Source: Methylotenera sp. (GTDB lineage: Bacteria > Pseudomonadota > Gammaproteobacteria > Burkholderiales > Methylophilaceae). From it: a stretch of DNA of 64,000 nt. The stretch covers positions 31,466 to 95,465 of the forward strand of contig JAQTXW010000001.1 in NCBI GenBank assembly GCA_028688575.1, given 5' to 3'. Numbering within the stretch: the first letter of the stretch is position 1; the number at the start of each line of letters is the position of its first letter. A program made the translations under genes and the position numbers. Below the pieces are notes generated by a model. That model made no database searches. It was not told the DNA's origin and saw only the letters and a list, made by a program, of their open reading frames with translations. Shown here one piece after another: positions 63,230 through 64,000 of this stretch.

Positions 63230-64000
63230 TTATCCATTTAAAAATCGCGATTTCATCATTTCTAAATTCAACGTATTCAAAATTTCCTCGATACGTGCTG
63301 AGGCATTCTTACGTGGTTGACCTGTATATTTAGCGATAATCAGCTCGTTTTTCATGGAATGCTCCCAGCCCACCAATTCAGTGACGGTAAGGCTGTAACC
63401 TGCCGCCTCCAACTGCAAGCACCTCAACACATTGGTGATCTGACTGCCAAATTCACGGGTGTGTATCGGATGACGCCAGATTTCACTTAATGGCGTTTTG
63501 CCAAAGCTTTCATTTTTATGCTGCCTCAATACACTGGCCACCTCTGCCTGGCAACATGGCACCAGCACCATATAGCGCGCGTGCTTTTTTAAACCAAACT
63601 GAATAGCATCATCAGTGGCTGTGTTGCAGGCATGCAGTGCCGTGACGATATCCACTTGGGCTGGAATCGTATTTGAGCTGATAGACTCCTCTACCGTGAG
63701 GTGTTCAAAGCACATACGCGTAAAACCTAATTGCAGCGCGAGTTTCTTGGAACTTTCTACTAACTCAGCACGCGTTTCAATGCCAACGACTTGACCTGCA
63801 TCAAGCTGCTTTAACAACAAATCGTAGAGAATAAACCCTAGGTAAGACTTGCCAGCACCATGATCGACCAACACAGGGTTATCGTTTTTTGCCAACACTT
63901 CGTTAAAAAGCGGTTCAATAAAATTGACCAAGTGATAAACCTGCTTGAGCTTACGCCGGCTATCTTGATTCAGCTTGCCATCTCGGGTCAGTATATGCAG
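63230..64000 (-). CDS. SAM-dependent methyltransferase (partial at the 5' end)
   Basis: The open frame continues to the window edge: 23 further codons lie upstream of the TTG at 63931 with no stop, reading LHILTRDGKLNQDSRRKLKQ and on. The true start is therefore outside the window. The visible 256 residues contain a class I S-adenosylmethionine-binding motif (LVDHGAGKSYLGFIL), an acidic second-strand end (VVGIET), TALHACNTATDDAI and VPCCQAE. These resemble the Methyltransf_32 (PF13679) group, whose members act on RNA, small molecules or proteins; the substrate is unknown. The gene would be transcribed toward the tRNA-Lys. The end at 63230 is certain. Confidence 0.75.
   Translation of the reverse strand: MHILTRDGKLNQDSRRKLKQVYHLVNFIEPLFNEVLAKNDNPVLVDHGAGKSYLGFILYDLLLKQLDAGQVVGIETRAELVESSKKLALQLGFTRMCFEHLTVEESISSNTIPAQVDIVTALHACNTATDDAIQFGLKKHARYMVLVPCCQAEVASVLRQHKNESFGKTPLSEIWRHPIHTREFGSQITNVLRCLQLEAAGYSLTVTELVGWEHSMKNELIIAKYTGQPRKNASARIEEILNTLNLEMMKSRFLNG

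Noticed and set aside
1-64000. Insertion sequences, prophage, CRISPR arrays or integrase sites
   Set aside because: No transposase, integrase, phage or Cas-like protein and no regularly spaced repeat array was seen; the tRNA-Lys has no duplicated 3' end nearby.

Overview
The window looks like part of the chromosome of a methylotrophic betaproteobacterium, most likely a member of the Methylophilaceae (Methylotenera, Methylophilus or Methylobacillus type). Three things suggest this: a complete pqqABCDE operon with the tiny pqqA, a PQQ-dehydrogenase-like lipoprotein, and two gene strings arranged as in betaproteobacteria (gyrA-serC-pheA-hisC and leuC-ecn-leuD-leuB-asd-fimV / truA-trpF-trpB-trpA-accD-folC-SPOR-cvpA-purF-metZ). 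This assignment is inferred from gene content and order; no database search was run. I saw no insertion sequence, prophage or CRISPR array.

Regions. (1) 1-1.8 kb: a terminator from an upstream gene, a YgjP-type metallopeptidase and a Bcr/CflA drug exporter. (2) 1.9-5.7 kb, minus strand: pqqA-B-C-D-E, with a strong terminator between pqqA and pqqB, a hairpin between pqqC and pqqD, and a possible structured pqqA leader. (3) 5.7-11.8 kb, minus: hisC, pheA, serC, gyrA (aromatic amino acid, histidine and serine synthesis, and DNA gyrase). (4) 12-16 kb, minus: a diiron metallo-beta-lactamase-fold protein, metZ and purF, separated by terminators. (5) 16-32.6 kb, minus: cvpA, a SPOR protein, folC, accD, trpA-B-F, truA, an EcfT-like membrane protein, fimV, asd, leuB, leuD, an entericidin lipoprotein gene too short for routine ORF calling, leuC, yajQ and ppnP. 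(6) 32.9-50.7 kb, plus: a cytochrome b561 gene, then a full MSHA-type (type IVa) pilus locus. The motor and pilin block (mshE, mshG, mshF-like, two pilins, mshC, D, O, P, Q) comes first. The alignment and secretin block (mshI, I2, J, K, L, M, N) follows. (7) 50.7-57.7 kb: a copper P-type ATPase, a DUF808/SemiSWEET pair, a GDSL esterase, the PQQ-dehydrogenase-like lipoprotein and a conserved gene of unknown function. (8) 57.8-64 kb, minus: a TonB-like protein coupled to the helicase hrpA, a tRNA-Lys(CTT) with a clear promoter, and an S-adenosylmethionine methyltransferase that runs off the window.

How the parts fit together. The pqq operon makes the cofactor for periplasmic quinoprotein dehydrogenases; one relative is encoded 50 kb away, but its usual catalytic Asp and metal-ligand Glu appear to be replaced. 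The core metabolic block supplies Leu, Trp, Phe, Met, His and Ser precursors, purines, folate and fatty acids. The MSHA locus should build a retractable surface pilus capped by the large MshQ protein. FimV, encoded next to asd, is a peptidoglycan-binding hub often needed for type IV pili. No prepilin peptidase and no retraction ATPase are encoded here.

The less ordinary signals are mainly non-coding: the pqqA leader inverted repeat, a 15-bp RNA hairpin between pqqC and pqqD that pairs fully only in the transcribed strand, a promoter overlapped by a palindrome in front of the quinoprotein gene, a metZ promoter embedded in the purF terminator next to a 14-bp tandem duplication, and a probable leaderless mshI. 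Among proteins, the quinoprotein with altered active-site positions and the TonB-like protein with an unrecognised C-terminus deserve a second look.
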